Numbered from the stretch's first letter, positions 9,040-19,372 are shown. The stretch: 64,000 nucleotides of DNA from Acidovorax defluvii (GCA_003268905.1 QLTU01000019.1:17638-81637), one strand, 5' to 3'. The notes: a model not told the origin generated them from the letters alone. Numbers and translations: made by a program.

Positions 9040-9125
9040 GCACCATCCTGCCCCACCTTTCGCACTGCCCGCCCGCGCCGCGCCATGCCCTGGCGGCAGC
9101 CCTGTGCACCGGGGCGCTCCGATGA
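9036..9125 (+). CDS. 29-codon bridging ORF between mrpC and mrpD
   Basis: The frame starts at an ATG that overlaps the mrpC stop (ATGA) and ends at a TGA that overlaps the mrpD ATG (again ATGA). It reads MSTILPHLSH and then a Pro/Ala-rich, mildly hydrophobic peptide. It would let ribosomes pass from mrpC to mrpD without a free initiation. Alternatively it is the relic of an older mrpD start left behind by a frameshift. No homolog is recognised, so whether it is a real product is open. Confidence 0.35.
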   Translation: MSTILPHLSHCPPAPRHALAAALCTGALR

Positions 9126-10855
9126 GCCAGGGCCTGATCACACTGGTGGAGCAAGGCGCCTCGGCGCTGATGCCGCACCTGATGCTCGCCCCCATTGCCC
9201 TGCCACTGCTCACCGGTGCGCTCATGCTGCTGATGCGCGAGGAACAGCGGCTCCTGAAGCTCGTCGTCAATGTGCTTTCGACAGCGCTCGGGCTGCTGGT
9301 GGCGCTGGCCCTGCTGCTGTGGTCCAACCAGCCCAGCGCCACCAGCAGCATGGGTGTGTACCTGGCGGCCAACTGGCAGGCGCCGTTCGGCATTGTGCTG
9401 GCCCTGGACCGCCTGTCGGCCATGATGCTGGTGCTGACCAGCGTGGTTGCGCTGGCCTCCATCGTGTTTGCGGGGGCCCGCTGGCACCGTGCAGGTGTGC
9501 ACTACCACCCGCTGTTCCAGTTCCAGCTCATGGGCCTGGCAGGTGCTTTTCTCACGGCCGACCTGTTCAACCTGTTCGTGTTCTTCGAGATCATGCTGGC
9601 TGCATCGTATGGCCTGCTGCTGCACGGATCGGGCAGGCAGCGCGTGCAGGCGGGTTTGCACTACATCGCCATCAATCTGGCGGCGTCCTCGCTGTTTCTG
9701 GTGGGTGTCTCGATGCTGTATGGCATCACCGGCACGCTGAACATGGCCGATCTTGCGCAGGTCATTCCACTGGTGGCCCCCGCCGACCGTGGCCTGCTGC
9801 ACGCCGCCGCCGCCATCCTGGCGACGGCCTTTCTCATCAAGGCGGCGGTGTGGCCGCTCAACTTCTGGCTCGTGCCAGCCTACAGTGCCGCCACGGCGCC
9901 CGTGGGCGCGCTGTTTGCGCTGATGACCAAGGTGGGTGTCTACACGATTTTGCGGCTGTGGACCCTGCTGTTCAGCAGCGAAGCCGGCGCCTCCGCACTG
10001 TTTGGCAGCCTGTGGCTGATTGGTGGCGGCATGGTCACCATGGCGTTTGGCGCCGTGGGGATGCTGGGCTCGCAGCGCCTCACGCATCTGGCCGGGTTTG
10101 CCGCCATCCTGTCGTCAGGCACCCTGCTGGCCGCGGCGGGATTTGGCCAGAACCTGCTCACGGCCGGGCTGCTGTATTACCTGCCCAGTTCCACGCTGGC
10201 CGTCAGCGCCCTTTTCCTGACGGCTGACCTGATCGACCGCTGGCGCAATGACGGTGCCAGCTACGCCCCGTTCGAGAAAAGCGACAACGCGCCCTTTCTC
10301 AACGCCGAGCTCGTTCCCACCGAGGGACTGAACCTCGACGAAGACGAAGAGGTGCTGATTGGCCGTGTCATCCCCGCCGCTGCCGCCCTGCTGGGCTTGG
10401 CCTTTATCGTCTGCACGCTGGTCATTACCGGTCTGCCACCGCTGTCGGGGTTTGTGGGCAAGTTCGCCATGCTCAGCGCCCTGCTCAACCCGCTGGGCCT
10501 GACCGCTTCGGCCGGCACCCAGCCGGGCGCGCCGGGCTGGACGCTGTTTGTGCTGATGATCGCCACCGGCCTGCTGGCGCTGATTGCCCTCTCGCGGGCT
10601 GGCATTCGCCATTTCTGGTCCACGCATGTGGGTGTGGCACCGCAACTGCGCGTGCTGGAGGGGTTGCCCATTGCCGCCCTGCTGGCCCTTTGCATCACGC
10701 TGACCTTGCTGGCCGGCCCCGTGATGCGGTTCACGCAGGCCACGGCCGATGCGCTGCATTCGCCAGGAACCTACATCCGCGCCGTGATGCAGGCACAACC
10801 CATCCCCGGCCCCACCACCCCACGCAGTGCCGGTTCGCCCAAGGAGGCTCCATGA
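9122..10855 (+). CDS. mrpD: Na+/H+ antiporter subunit D
   Basis: A NuoM/N-like proton-translocating subunit of 577 aa. Conserved features include FFEIMLAASYGLLLHG, the AAVWPLNFWLVPAYSAATAPVGALFAL segment in the middle (residues about 240-266) and GLPPLSGFVGKFAMLSALL near the C-terminus. The ATG at 9122 is preferred: the frame extends upstream to 8996, but that stretch lies inside mrpC and would encode a hydrophilic Cys/His-rich leader. There is no clear Shine-Dalgarno sequence, which fits coupling through the overlapping small ORF. The stop overlaps the mrpE start (ATGA). Confidence 0.95.
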   Translation: MSQGLITLVEQGASALMPHLMLAPIALPLLTGALMLLMREEQRLLKLVVNVLSTALGLLVALALLLWSNQPSATSSMGVYLAANWQAPFGIVLALDRLSAMMLVLTSVVALASIVFAGARWHRAGVHYHPLFQFQLMGLAGAFLTADLFNLFVFFEIMLAASYGLLLHGSGRQRVQAGLHYIAINLAASSLFLVGVSMLYGITGTLNMADLAQVIPLVAPADRGLLHAAAAILATAFLIKAAVWPLNFWLVPAYSAATAPVGALFALMTKVGVYTILRLWTLLFSSEAGASALFGSLWLIGGGMVTMAFGAVGMLGSQRLTHLAGFAAILSSGTLLAAAGFGQNLLTAGLLYYLPSSTLAVSALFLTADLIDRWRNDGASYAPFEKSDNAPFLNAELVPTEGLNLDEDEEVLIGRVIPAAAALLGLAFIVCTLVITGLPPLSGFVGKFAMLSALLNPLGLTASAGTQPGAPGWTLFVLMIATGLLALIALSRAGIRHFWSTHVGVAPQLRVLEGLPIAALLALCITLTLLAGPVMRFTQATADALHSPGTYIRAVMQAQPIPGPTTPRSAGSPKEAP

Positions 10856-11340
10856 AACGCCTGCTGCCCGCACCCTTGCTGTCGGTCGCGCTGTTCGTGC
10901 TGTGGCTGTTGCTGAACCAGTCGCTCAGCCCCGGCAATTTGCTGCTGGCACTGGTGGTGGCGTGGCTGGTGCCCCTGCTCACGCGCGGGCTGCGGCCCCT
11001 GCCGGTGCGCATTCGCCGCCCCGGCACGGTGCTGCGGCTGGGTCTGACGGTGGTGGCCGACACCGTGGCGTCCAACCTGGCCGTGGCGCGCCTGCTGCTG
11101 GCTCCCGGGCGGCCACGCCATGCTGCGGCCTTTGTGCACATCCCCCTGGAACTGCGCGACCCCAATGCGCTGGCCGTGCTGGCCATGATCGTCTGCATCA
11201 CACCCGGCACCGCCTGGGCCGAGCTGTCGCTGGACCGCTCCATGCTCATGCTGCACGCGCTGGAGGTGGACGATCCGCAAACCCTGATCGACCACGTCAA
11301 GCAGCGTTACGAGCGCCCGCTGATGGAGATTTTTGAATGA
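10852..11340 (+). CDS. mrpE: Na+/H+ antiporter subunit E
   Basis: An MrpE-family protein of 162 aa with two N-terminal membrane helices and a cytoplasmic domain carrying VFVLWLLLNQSLSP-like and CITPGTAWAELSLD motifs typical of MrpE. The start ATG is preceded by AAGGAGG and overlaps the mrpD TGA. The stop in turn overlaps the mrpF ATG. Subunit E is needed for stable assembly and full activity of the complex in studied systems. Confidence 0.93.
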   Translation: MKRLLPAPLLSVALFVLWLLLNQSLSPGNLLLALVVAWLVPLLTRGLRPLPVRIRRPGTVLRLGLTVVADTVASNLAVARLLLAPGRPRHAAAFVHIPLELRDPNALAVLAMIVCITPGTAWAELSLDRSMLMLHALEVDDPQTLIDHVKQRYERPLMEIFE

Positions 11341-11618
11341 CCTACCCCATCCTTTCCTGGGCCCTGCCCATTGCCCTGAGCATGCTGGTGCTGGCGATGG
11401 TGCTTGCGCTGGTGCGGCTGCTCAAGGGCCCCTCGGCGCAAGACCGTGTGCTGGCGCTGGACTGCATGTACCTCAATGGCATGCTGCTGGCGCTGGTGCT
11501 GGGCATTCACTACGGCAGCAACGCGTATTTCGAGGGGGCGCTGCTGATTGCGTTGTTCAGTTTTGTCGGTACGACGGCCATGGCCAAATTTTTGCTGCGC
11601 GGCGAGGTGATCGAATGA
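11337..11618 (+). CDS. mrpF: Na+/H+ antiporter subunit F
   Basis: A small membrane protein of 93 aa with three hydrophobic segments. LVRLLKGPSAQDRVLALD is the typical MrpF signature. It overlaps mrpE and mrpG by four bases each (ATGA junctions). Confidence 0.93.
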   Translation: MTYPILSWALPIALSMLVLAMVLALVRLLKGPSAQDRVLALDCMYLNGMLLALVLGIHYGSNAYFEGALLIALFSFVGTTAMAKFLLRGEVIE

Positions 11619-11986
11619 CCGGGGCTGCCCTGCCGCTGTGGGCAGAAATCACCATCGCGGCGATGGTGCTGACAGGTGCAACCAATGCGCTGCTGGGCTC
11701 GTGGGGGTTGCTGCGCCTTAAAACTTATTTCGAGCGCGTGCACGCGCCGTCCATCATTGCCACCATGGGCTGCTGGTGCATCATGCTCGGCACCATCGTT
11801 TACTTCTCGCTGCAGGGGCAAGGCCTGGCGCTGCACGCCCTGCTGATCGCACTGTTCGTAGCCATCACGGTGCCCGTGACCAATATTTTCCTCATGCGCG
11901 CGGCCTTGTTCCGCGCACGGCGGGCGGGCAACGATGTGCCCCCGAGCCTGAGCCGCACCACCGACTCGATCGAGCGCGATTCGTGA
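11615..11986 (+). CDS. mrpG: Na+/H+ antiporter subunit G
   Basis: The last gene of the operon, 123 aa with three membrane segments. LGSWGLLRLKTYFERVHAPS and the following ATMGCWCIMLG are characteristic of MrpG, followed by a hydrophilic basic tail. It starts at the ATG overlapping the mrpF stop. A repeat copy and the convergent oxoprolinase gene follow; no strong terminator hairpin is seen apart from the repeat's own dyad. Confidence 0.93.
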   Translation: MTGAALPLWAEITIAAMVLTGATNALLGSWGLLRLKTYFERVHAPSIIATMGCWCIMLGTIVYFSLQGQGLALHALLIALFVAITVPVTNIFLMRAALFRARRAGNDVPPSLSRTTDSIERDS

Positions 11987-12015
11987 CAGGCGGCCGCGGC
12001 CAGGCGGCACCACAA

Positions 12016-12081
12016 TGCTCCTGAATTTATAGCTGCTAGCGCTTTACCATCAAGGGCTATCGGCATATTTCATCAAAATTT
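12016..12081 (+). repeat. Dispersed AT-rich repeat, copy B (type 2)
   Basis: The left end GCTCCTGAATTTATAGCT is followed by GCTAGCGCTTTACCATCAAG and GGCTATCGGC, then an AT-rich tail ending CAAAATTT. It lies between the convergent mrpG and 5-oxoprolinase genes and overlaps the last codons of the latter. The dyad could act as a bidirectional terminator. Confidence 0.85.
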
Positions 12082-15000
12082 GCTTGCGGCAGCGCCAAAA
12101 CCTCCGCCACCAGGTGTGTGGATCTCGAACACATCGCCCAGCTGCATTTCGGCCTGGCCGATGTGGTCGAGCAACTCCACGCGGCCATTGGCACGCACCA
12201 CCTTGTTGACGCCCGGCACTCCGGCCTTGCCGCCGTCCATGCCAAACGCGCCATGGTGGCGGCCATTGGAGAGGATGCTGGCCGTCATTGGCGCAAGAAA
12301 GCGGATGCGGCGCACCCCGCCGTTGCCCCCCGCCCAGCGGCCGCCACCGCCCGAGTTGGCACGAATGGCAAAGCTGTCCAGCCGCACCGGAAAGCGGAAC
12401 TCCAGGATCTCCGGGTCGGTCAGCCGGGAATTGGTCATGTGGGTCTGCACCACGCTGGTGCCGCCAAAGCCGCCCACCAGGGCCCCCGCATCGTCGAACA
12501 CGCCGCCCGCACCACTGCCGCCCGAAATGGTTTCGTAATACTGGTGGCTGGCGTTGCCGAACGTGAAGTTGTTCATGGTGCACTGGCTGGCCGCCATCAC
12601 GCCCAGCGCTCCCAGCAAGGCATTGGTGATGCAGGTGGAGGTTTCCACATTGCCCGCCACCACCGCGGCCGGTGGAAGCGGGTTGAGCATGGAGCCGGGC
12701 GGGATGATCACATTCAGCGGCTTCAGGCACCCGGCGTTCAGCGGGATGTCATCCTGAACCAGCGAGCGAAACACATACAGCACCGCCGCCACACACACCG
12801 CCGTGGGCGCATTGAAGTTGTTGCTCTGCTGCGCGCTGGTGCCGGTGAAGTCGATGGTGGCGCTGCGGCTGGCCGCATCCACCTTCACGGCCACGCTGAT
12901 CTGCGCGCCGTTGTCCAGGGGCAGCGTGAATGCGCCGTCCTTGAGGCGCGTGATGGCGCGGCGCACCGATTCCTCCGCGTTGTCCTGCACATGGCCCATG
13001 TAGGCCTGCACCACGGGCAGGCTGAACTGCTGCACCATCTTGCCAAGCTCTTGCACGCCCTTTTCGTTGGCGGCAATCTGCGCTTTCAGGTCGGCCAGGT
13101 TCTGCTGCGGGTTGCGTGAGGGGTATTCACCGCTTTGGAGCAGGGCCAGCATTTCGGCCTCGCGCAGCACCCCGCGCTCGACCAGCTTGAAGTTGCGGAT
13201 CTGCACGCCCTCTTCCTCGATGCGCGTGGAAAACGGCGGCATCGAGCCCGGCGTGATGCCGCCCACGTCGGCGTGGTGGCCCCGGCTGCCCACGTAAAAG
13301 CTGGGCTGCGCGCCGTCGGCAAGGTACACCGGCGTGATGACGGTGATGTCGGGCAAATGCGTGCCGCCGTGGTACGGGTCATTGAGCACATACACATCAC
13401 CCGGTTGTATCTTGCCGGTGTTCTCACGGATCACCGTCTTGATGCTCTCGCCCATGGAGCCCAGGTGCACCGGCATGTGCGGCGCGTTGGCAATCAGATG
13501 GCCCGCCGCATCGAACAGCGCGCAGCTGAAGTCCAGCCGCTCCTTGATGTTCACCGAATACGCCGTGTTTTGCAGCTGCAGCCCCATCTGCTCGGCGATG
13601 TTCATGAAGAGGTTGTTGAAGAGCTCCAGCAGCACGGGGTCGGCCGTAGTGCCCACCGCGCAATGCACGGCGCGCGCCGCACAGCGGTTGAGCAGCAGGT
13701 GGTCAAGGTCGGTCAGCTGCGCCTGCCAGCCGGGTTCGACCACCGTGGTGGCATTCTTCTCGGCAATGATGGCCGGGCCGGGGATCACGTCGCCAGGGCG
13801 CAGATCTTCGCGCACCACCAGTGCGGCATCGTGCCAGGCGGGGGCACCGCTGGTGCCCACGGTGTACATGCGCACGGTGCTGCGGCGCGGCACCTCGCGC
13901 GGCGGGTGCACTGCGTGGCGCGGCTCCATGGGGGCATCGCCGGGCAACACGGCCTCGACCGACACGGCCTCCACCACCAGGCTCTTGCCCTGCATGAGAA
14001 ACGAAAACCGCTGGCGGTAGGCGTTCTCGAATGCGACGGTGATCTCGGCCTGGGTGCCAAACGGCACGACCAGGGCCGAATTGCTGCCCTCGTAGCGCAC
14101 ATGCACGCGGCGGTGCACCACGGCGGTGCCAGTGCCCGCCTGCTGGCGCTGCAGCTCGGCGCGCGCCGTGCTGGCCAGCGTATCCAGCGTGGCTTCGATG
14201 CCCGCCAGTGCCTCGGGCGCCAGCGTGCATTCCACGGTCTGCTCGCGGATCACGTTCTGATCGGCCAGGCCCATGCCATAGGCGCTCAGCACGCCCGCCA
14301 GCGGGTGCACAAAAACCTGCGCCATGCCCAGTGCGTCGGCCACCAGGCAGGCGTGCTGGCCGCCCGCGCCGCCAAAGCACTGCAGGGTGTAGCGCGTCAC
14401 GTCGTAGCCGCGGGCCACGCTGATCTTCTTGATGGCATTGGCCATCTGCTGCACGGCGATCTGGATGAAACCGTGGGCCACTTCCTCAGGCGCTCGCCCG
14501 GTCTGCACGGCGAGCGCACCAAACTGTGCGCGCACCACGTCGGCATCCAGCGGCTCGTTGGCCGCCTGGCCAAACACCTGCGGAAAATGCGCCGGCTGGA
14601 TCTTGCCCACCATCACGTTCGCATCGGTCACGGCCAGCGGGCCGCCCCGGCGGTAGCTGGCGGGGCCGGGATGGGCGCCCGCACTCTCGGGGCCCACACG
14701 AAAGCGGGCGCCGTCAAAGCCCAGCACCGAGCCGCCACCGGCCGCCACCGTGTGGATGCCCATCATGGGCGCGCGCATGCGCACGCCAGCCACCTGTGTC
14801 TCAAACTCGCGCTCGAATGCGCCCGCATAGTGGCTCACATCGGTGCTGGTGCCGCCCATGTCGAAGCCGATCACGCGATCGTGCCCCGCCAGCTGCGCAG
14901 TCCGGGCCATGCCCACAATGCCGCCCGCCGGGCCCGAGAGGATGGCGTCCTTGCCCTGAAAGTGGTGCGCGTCCGTCAGCCCGCCCGAGGACTGCATGAA

Positions 15001-15726
15001 GAACAGCGGCACGCCAGGCATCTCGCCCGCGACCTGCGCCACATAGCGGCGCAGGATGGGGGACAGATAAGCATCCACCACCGTGGTGTCGCCCCGGCTG
15101 ACAAACTTCATCAGGGGGCTGGTGGCGTGCGATGTGCTGATCTGCGTGAACCCCGCCTGCTCGGCCAGGCGGGCGGCCGCCTGCTCGTGGGCGGTGTAGC
15201 GCCAGCCATGCATGAACACGATGGCCACGCTGCGCAGGCCCGCATCGTAGGCCGCCCACAGGCGCTCCTTGAGATGCGCCTCATCGAGTGGCTCGATCAC
15301 CTCGCCCTGCGCGCCCACGCGCTCCTGCGCCTCGATCACGCGGCTGTAGAGCAGCTCGGGCAGCACGATGTGCCGGTCAAACAGGCGGGGGCGGTTCTGG
15401 TAGGCAATGCGCAGTGCGTCCTTGAAGCCCTTGGTGGTGATGAGCAGCGTGGGCTCGCCCTTGCGCTCCAGCAAGGCATTCGTGGCCACGGTGGTGCCCA
15501 TCTTCACGCACTCCACCTGCGCGGGCGCCACGGCTTCGCCGGGCTTCAGACCCAGCAGGTGGCGAATGCCGGCCACCGCGGCATCGCGGTACTGCCCAGG
15601 GTTTTCAGACAGCAATTTGTGCGTGACCAGCCCGCCATCGGGCCGGCGCCCCACGATGTCAGTGAAGGTGCCGCCCCGGTCAACCCAGAACTGCCAGCGG
15701 GGTGAGAAAGAAGGTTCAATCGTCAT
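12073..15726 (-). CDS. oplAH: 5-oxoprolinase / hydantoinase, fused A and B domains
   Basis: A protein of 1217 aa, the length of fused ATP-dependent 5-oxoprolinases, which open 5-oxoproline to glutamate. The N-terminal half is HyuA-like: [20 protein letters not shown] at residues 13-32, then [18 protein letters not shown]. The second half is HyuB-like, with [34 protein letters not shown] and [20 protein letters not shown]. Specific hydantoinases share the fold, so the substrate is inferred from the fused architecture. No Shine-Dalgarno sequence is seen before the ATG; repeat copy C lies directly upstream. The gene is convergent with the Mrp operon. Confidence 0.88.
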   Translation of the reverse strand: MTIEPSFSPRWQFWVDRGGTFTDIVGRRPDGGLVTHKLLSENPGQYRDAAVAGIRHLLGLKPGEAVAPAQVECVKMGTTVATNALLERKGEPTLLITTKGFKDALRIAYQNRPRLFDRHIVLPELLYSRVIEAQERVGAQGEVIEPLDEAHLKERLWAAYDAGLRSVAIVFMHGWRYTAHEQAAARLAEQAGFTQISTSHATSPLMKFVSRGDTTVVDAYLSPILRRYVAQVAGEMPGVPLFFMQSSGGLTDAHHFQGKDAILSGPAGGIVGMARTAQLAGHDRVIGFDMGGTSTDVSHYAGAFEREFETQVAGVRMRAPMMGIHTVAAGGGSVLGFDGARFRVGPESAGAHPGPASYRRGGPLAVTDANVMVGKIQPAHFPQVFGQAANEPLDADVVRAQFGALAVQTGRAPEEVAHGFIQIAVQQMANAIKKISVARGYDVTRYTLQCFGGAGGQHACLVADALGMAQVFVHPLAGVLSAYGMGLADQNVIREQTVECTLAPEALAGIEATLDTLASTARAELQRQQAGTGTAVVHRRVHVRYEGSNSALVVPFGTQAEITVAFENAYRQRFSFLMQGKSLVVEAVSVEAVLPGDAPMEPRHAVHPPREVPRRSTVRMYTVGTSGAPAWHDAALVVREDLRPGDVIPGPAIIAEKNATTVVEPGWQAQLTDLDHLLLNRCAARAVHCAVGTTADPVLLELFNNLFMNIAEQMGLQLQNTAYSVNIKERLDFSCALFDAAGHLIANAPHMPVHLGSMGESIKTVIRENTGKIQPGDVYVLNDPYHGGTHLPDITVITPVYLADGAQPSFYVGSRGHHADVGGITPGSMPPFSTRIEEEGVQIRNFKLVERGVLREAEMLALLQSGEYPSRNPQQNLADLKAQIAANEKGVQELGKMVQQFSLPVVQAYMGHVQDNAEESVRRAITRLKDGAFTLPLDNGAQISVAVKVDAASRSATIDFTGTSAQQSNNFNAPTAVCVAAVLYVFRSLVQDDIPLNAGCLKPLNVIIPPGSMLNPLPPAAVVAGNVETSTCITNALLGALGVMAASQCTMNNFTFGNASHQYYETISGGSGAGGVFDDAGALVGGFGGTSVVQTHMTNSRLTDPEILEFRFPVRLDSFAIRANSGGGGRWAGGNGGVRRIRFLAPMTASILSNGRHHGAFGMDGGKAGVPGVNKVVRANGRVELLDHIGQAEMQLGDVFEIHTPGGGGFGAAASKF

Positions 15727-15728
15727 GA

Positions 15729-15790
15729 GTTGCTACCGTACTAATAGCTATGAGCGCTTGCCATATATGCGCAAAAGCCACTTTTTATAT
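15729..15790 (+). repeat. Dispersed AT-rich repeat, copy C (type 1)
   Basis: TTGCTACCGTACTAATAGCT, then ATGAGCGCTTGCCATATATG, CGCAAAAGCC and an AT-rich end. It starts three bases from the oxoprolinase start codon, so it forms that gene's 5' leader or promoter region. The right arm of the central dyad is degenerate. Confidence 0.75.
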
Positions 15791-16004
15791 CAATTAGAGC
15801 GCGCAGCGCAGCCAGAGAAAAAAGATCGGTCCATCAGAGCACAGGATGCATTGGCGTGAGGCCCTCCATCGCAAGAAAACCGCGCTGAATGGCACACGAT
15901 GGACACGAAAGGAACGATACCAAACCCGCGCCTGCGTCTGCCATGGGTCCGTGTCACCAAGGCAAGAACCCTGGGCGCGCGCCCCGGATGTGGACAATGG
16001 CGCC

Positions 16005-16391
16005 ATGCTGAATGTTCTGTCCATCTGTATCGGCGCCAGCCTCGGCGCCCTGGCCCGCTGGCGCCTGGGCGTGTGGCTCAGCGGGCCCGGCGCGCTGCTG
16101 CCCTGGGGCACCCTGGCGGCCAATCTGCTCGGCGGCTACCTCATCGGCGTGTGCGTGGCGGCTTTCCAGGCCCTGCCGCAGATCGACCCCGCCTGGCGCC
16201 TGGCGCTGGTCACGGGGTTTCTGGGGGCGCTGACCACGTTTTCCAGCTTTTCGGCCGAGGTGGTGACCATGCTGCAGCAGCAACGCTACCTGCTGGCAGC
16301 CGGCACCACCGGGCTGCATCTGGGGGGCTCGCTGCTCATGACACTCTTGGGCCTGCAGACGGTGGCACTGGCGCTGGCCAGCCGCCCCTGA
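16005..16391 (+). CDS. crcB: Fluoride ion channel CrcB/Fluc
   Basis: A small protein of 128 aa with four membrane helices, matching dual-topology fluoride channels that export F-. Diagnostic segments are ASLGALARWRLGVWL near the N-terminus, WGTLAANLLGGYLIG with the channel Asn, and TGFLGALTTFSSFSAEV, the Phe-box and central sodium-site region. The ATG at 16005 is preferred over upstream in-frame codons, which would add a long charged extension. I looked upstream for the fluoride riboswitch and did not find its consensus. Confidence 0.92.
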   Translation: MLNVLSICIGASLGALARWRLGVWLSGPGALLPWGTLAANLLGGYLIGVCVAAFQALPQIDPAWRLALVTGFLGALTTFSSFSAEVVTMLQQQRYLLAAGTTGLHLGGSLLMTLLGLQTVALALASRP

Positions 16392-16457
16392 CCGTTGGGC
16401 CAGCCCACAGCGCGGCGCGCACCCGGCCTCCCGGTCATTTTGACCTGCAGCGCAATA

Positions 16458-16506
16458 AGTTACTATCTTTTTAATAGCTTATGACGCACGTCTGTAAAGC
16501 GCAACA
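16458..16506 (+). repeat. Dispersed AT-rich repeat, copy D (degenerate)
   Basis: GTTACTATCTTTTTAATAGC matches the type 1 left end. It is followed by TTATGACGCACGTCTGTAAA and GCGCAA, where the central dyad has drifted. It lies between crcB and the LOG-family gene. Confidence 0.6.
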
Positions 16507-16611
16507 GCACTGTTGGCCCTAAAATCCTGCAAGGCCCGCCGCTCCAATGGCTGGCCCCTGTCACAACCCTACTCTCTCAGTCCGGCCCCCGCCGCGACGT
16601 CTGGAATCCCC

Positions 16612-17475
16612 ATGGAAGCCAACACCCAACTCAACGAACGCCGCCTGGCCGATGCCTGGGCCGAGCTGCACGCGCACGCCAACAACGACAACCCCCTGCA
16701 CGCCGATGCCTACCGCCTCGCGTTTGCCGACCCCGAGTTCTTGTTCCGCCGTGAAACGCGCGGCATCCGGTTCCAGCTGGAAATGCTCAAGCCCGACCTG
16801 GGCCAGGCCGAGCAAGGCATCGAGAACACCGTGGTGGTGTATGGCAGCGCACGCTTTTTGGCGCCCGACGAGGCGGCCGCCCTGCTCAGCGAAGCCGAGG
16901 CCAGCGGCGACGAAGAACAGCTGCAGCGCGCGCGCCGTGCCGTGCGCAACGCGCGCTACTACGACCTTGCCCGCCAGTTTGCCGGCTTGGTGGCCGACCA
17001 CAGCGAACGCCAGCGCCCGGCCGACCGCATCTACATCTGCACGGGCGGCGGCCCCGGCATCATGGAGGCCGCCAACCGGGGCGCCCACGAGGCGGGCGCG
17101 CTGAACGTGGGTCTGAACATCGGCCTGCCGCATGAGCAAAGCGGCAACCGCTTCATATCGCCTTCGCTGAGCTTCAAGTTCCACTACTTTGCCCTGCGCA
17201 AGATGCACTTCATGATGCGCGCCAAGGCGCTGGTGGTGTTCCCCGGCGGCTTTGGCACCCTTGATGAACTGTTCGAGGTGCTCACGCTGGTGCAAACCCG
17301 CAAGGCCAAGCCGGTACCCATCGTGCTGTTTGGCACCGACTACTGGAAGCGCCTCATCAACTTTGACGTGATGGTGGAAGAAGGCACCATTTCGGCCAAG
17401 GACCTGGAGCTGTTCCACTACACCGATGACCCGCAGGAAGCCTGGGGCCTGATCAAGGCTTTTTACAAGCTCTGA
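16612..17475 (+). CDS. LOG-family Rossmann-fold protein (TIGR00730-like)
   Basis: A protein of 287 aa. The nucleotide-binding motif GGGPGIMEAANRGAHEAGA and the second signature PGGFGTLDELFEVLTLVQT mark the LOG (LONELY GUY) / lysine-decarboxylase-like family. Its members act as cytokinin-type or nucleotide 5'-monophosphate phosphoribohydrolases. This is a longer version, with about 90 N-terminal residues before the Rossmann core. The start at 16612 is the first ATG giving a sensible N-terminus (MEANTQLNERRLADAW); the open frame extends 33 codons further. The physiological substrate is not known. Confidence 0.85.
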   Translation: MEANTQLNERRLADAWAELHAHANNDNPLHADAYRLAFADPEFLFRRETRGIRFQLEMLKPDLGQAEQGIENTVVVYGSARFLAPDEAAALLSEAEASGDEEQLQRARRAVRNARYYDLARQFAGLVADHSERQRPADRIYICTGGGPGIMEAANRGAHEAGALNVGLNIGLPHEQSGNRFISPSLSFKFHYFALRKMHFMMRAKALVVFPGGFGTLDELFEVLTLVQTRKAKPVPIVLFGTDYWKRLINFDVMVEEGTISAKDLELFHYTDDPQEAWGLIKAFYKL

Positions 17476-17509
17476 GACCCCTTCGCCACCCGGCGGGCCG
17501 GGAGCCGGC

Positions 17510-19372
17510 TCAGGTCAGATCGTCCTCGGGATCCAGTCCGGTGAGCGCCGCGGTGTGGCCACGCGCCAGCGGCACGGCCGTATCGGGCGCAGGAAGGTCC
17601 TGCACGTCGCGCAGCTTGCGCTGAATGGCGCGGGTGCGCACGCCCACCTCGTCAAACTTCTTGGCGGCGGCGTCGATGGATTTTTTGGTGGCCTCGACCA
17701 CATCGCCAAACTTGGCGAACTCGGTCTTGACCATGCCCAGCAGGCTCCACACCTCGGACGAGCGCTTTTCAATCGCCAGCGTCTTGAAGCCCATCTGCAG
17801 GCTGTTGAGCATGGCGGCCAGGTTGGCCGGGCCGGTGATCATCACGCGGCAGTCGTTCTGCACGGCCTCCACCAGGCCGGGGCGGCGCATCACCTCGGCA
17901 AACAGGCCCTCGGTGGGCAAATACAACACGGCAAAGTCAGTGGTGTGCGGGGGCGATACATATTTGGCAAAGATCTTCTTTGCCTCCAGCTTGATGGAGG
18001 TCTCGAACGCGTTGCCCGCCGACAGGATGGCGGCCTTGTCGGCGGCGTCCTGCGCGTCCATGAGCCGCTGGTATTGCTCCACGGGGTACTTGGAGTCGAT
18101 GGGCAGCCACACCGGATGCTCGTCGTTTTTGCCCGGCAGGCGGATGGCAAATTCGACCAGCTCGTCACTGCCTGGCACGGTCTTGACGTTGCGCGCGAAC
18201 TGGTCGGGCGTGAGCACGTTGTCGATGATGGCCCCAAGCTGCATTTCGCCCCAGGTGCCGCGCGACTTCACGTTGGTCATCACGCGCTTGAGGTCACCCA
18301 CGCTGCCCGCCAGCGTCTGCATCTCGCCCAGGCCCTTGTGCACTTGTTCGAGCCGGTCGCTCACCAGCTTGAACGATTCGCCCAGGCGCTGCTCCAGCGT
18401 GGCGTGCAGCTTTTCGTCCACGGTGCGGCGCATTTCTTCGAGTTTGGTGGCGTTGTCGGCCTGGATGGCGCCCAGGCGTTCGTTGAGCGCCGTGCGCAGC
18501 TGCTCGGCGTTGTGCTGGCTGCCCTGCACCAGGCCGGTGAGCTGCTGCGACACCGCGTCTTGCAGCACCGAGAACTGGTTCTTGATCTGGTAGCTGTTGC
18601 CTTCGAGCTGGTCCTTGAGCGCGGTCGACATGGTGCCCAGCTGGCTCTGGATGTCGGCCTTGAGCGAGTCGAGCGTGATGCGCGTGGCGGCCGTCAGCGC
18701 CTCGAAACGCTCTTGAATGCGCTTTTCAAACAGCGCTGCGCTCTCGCCCATGGCCTCGCGCGACTTGACGCTCTCAAAGGCCAAGGCGGCCGTGGTGGTG
18801 GTGAGCTCGGTGCGAAAACCCACCAGTGTGGCCGACAGCTCGGTGCGCGCGGTGGCGGCATCGGCCTGGCCCTGCGCCAGGTGGGCCAGCAGCGCCTTGC
18901 TGCTTTCTTCCAGGCGCCCGGCCACGGCCTGCTGCAGACCATCAAAGCGCTGGGCCAGCGAGGCATCCAGCGCGGTCTGGCGCTGGGTCAGGGCGGCGTC
19001 GAACACCGACAGGCGCTGCTCCAGCCGCCCCTCGAACACGCCAAAGGCCGCCAGCAATTCGGAGCGGCTGTTGCGCGATTCGGTCACGGCCTGGGCCAGG
19101 CGCTCGTCCACGGCGTGGCGCAGGGTTTCGAGCGTGGTTTGCGTGGTTTGTGTGAAACCGCTGAGCTGGTGGGCCAGCGCATCCATGGCGCCATCGTTCT
19201 TGGCCACGGCCAGTTGCGTGGCCTGTGCAGTGCCTTCCAGCACCTGCAGCCGCGCCAGCCACTCGGGCGGCAAGTCCACACGGGGGCGGCGCACCAGCAA
19301 CAGCACCAAAAGCAGCAGCACCAGGGCCAGCGCGGCCAACAAAACAAGCGTGTCAGCAGTCAAGGTATTCAC
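17510..19372 (-). CDS. rmuC: DNA recombination protein RmuC
   Basis: A protein of 620 aa. One N-terminal membrane anchor (residues about 8-27) is followed by RRPRVDLPPEWLARLQVLEG, a long coiled coil (roughly 35-350), and the C-terminal RmuC nuclease-like core with GTWGEMQLGAIIDNVL, LPGKNDEHPVWLPIDSKYPV and DFAVLYLPTEGLFAEV. RmuC limits inversion recombination between short repeats in E. coli. The start is GTG, and repeat copy E runs right up to it with no visible ribosome-binding site, so a later start cannot be excluded. Confidence 0.92.
   Translation of the reverse strand: MNTLTADTLVLLAALALVLLLLVLLLVRRPRVDLPPEWLARLQVLEGTAQATQLAVAKNDGAMDALAHQLSGFTQTTQTTLETLRHAVDERLAQAVTESRNSRSELLAAFGVFEGRLEQRLSVFDAALTQRQTALDASLAQRFDGLQQAVAGRLEESSKALLAHLAQGQADAATARTELSATLVGFRTELTTTTAALAFESVKSREAMGESAALFEKRIQERFEALTAATRITLDSLKADIQSQLGTMSTALKDQLEGNSYQIKNQFSVLQDAVSQQLTGLVQGSQHNAEQLRTALNERLGAIQADNATKLEEMRRTVDEKLHATLEQRLGESFKLVSDRLEQVHKGLGEMQTLAGSVGDLKRVMTNVKSRGTWGEMQLGAIIDNVLTPDQFARNVKTVPGSDELVEFAIRLPGKNDEHPVWLPIDSKYPVEQYQRLMDAQDAADKAAILSAGNAFETSIKLEAKKIFAKYVSPPHTTDFAVLYLPTEGLFAEVMRRPGLVEAVQNDCRVMITGPANLAAMLNSLQMGFKTLAIEKRSSEVWSLLGMVKTEFAKFGDVVEATKKSIDAAAKKFDEVGVRTRAIQRKLRDVQDLPAPDTAVPLARGHTAALTGLDPEDDLT

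Noticed and set aside
15850..16004. Possible fluoride riboswitch before crcB
   Set aside because: The conserved GGNGATGGC and CTGATG-type segments of the crcB motif are not found in the leader.
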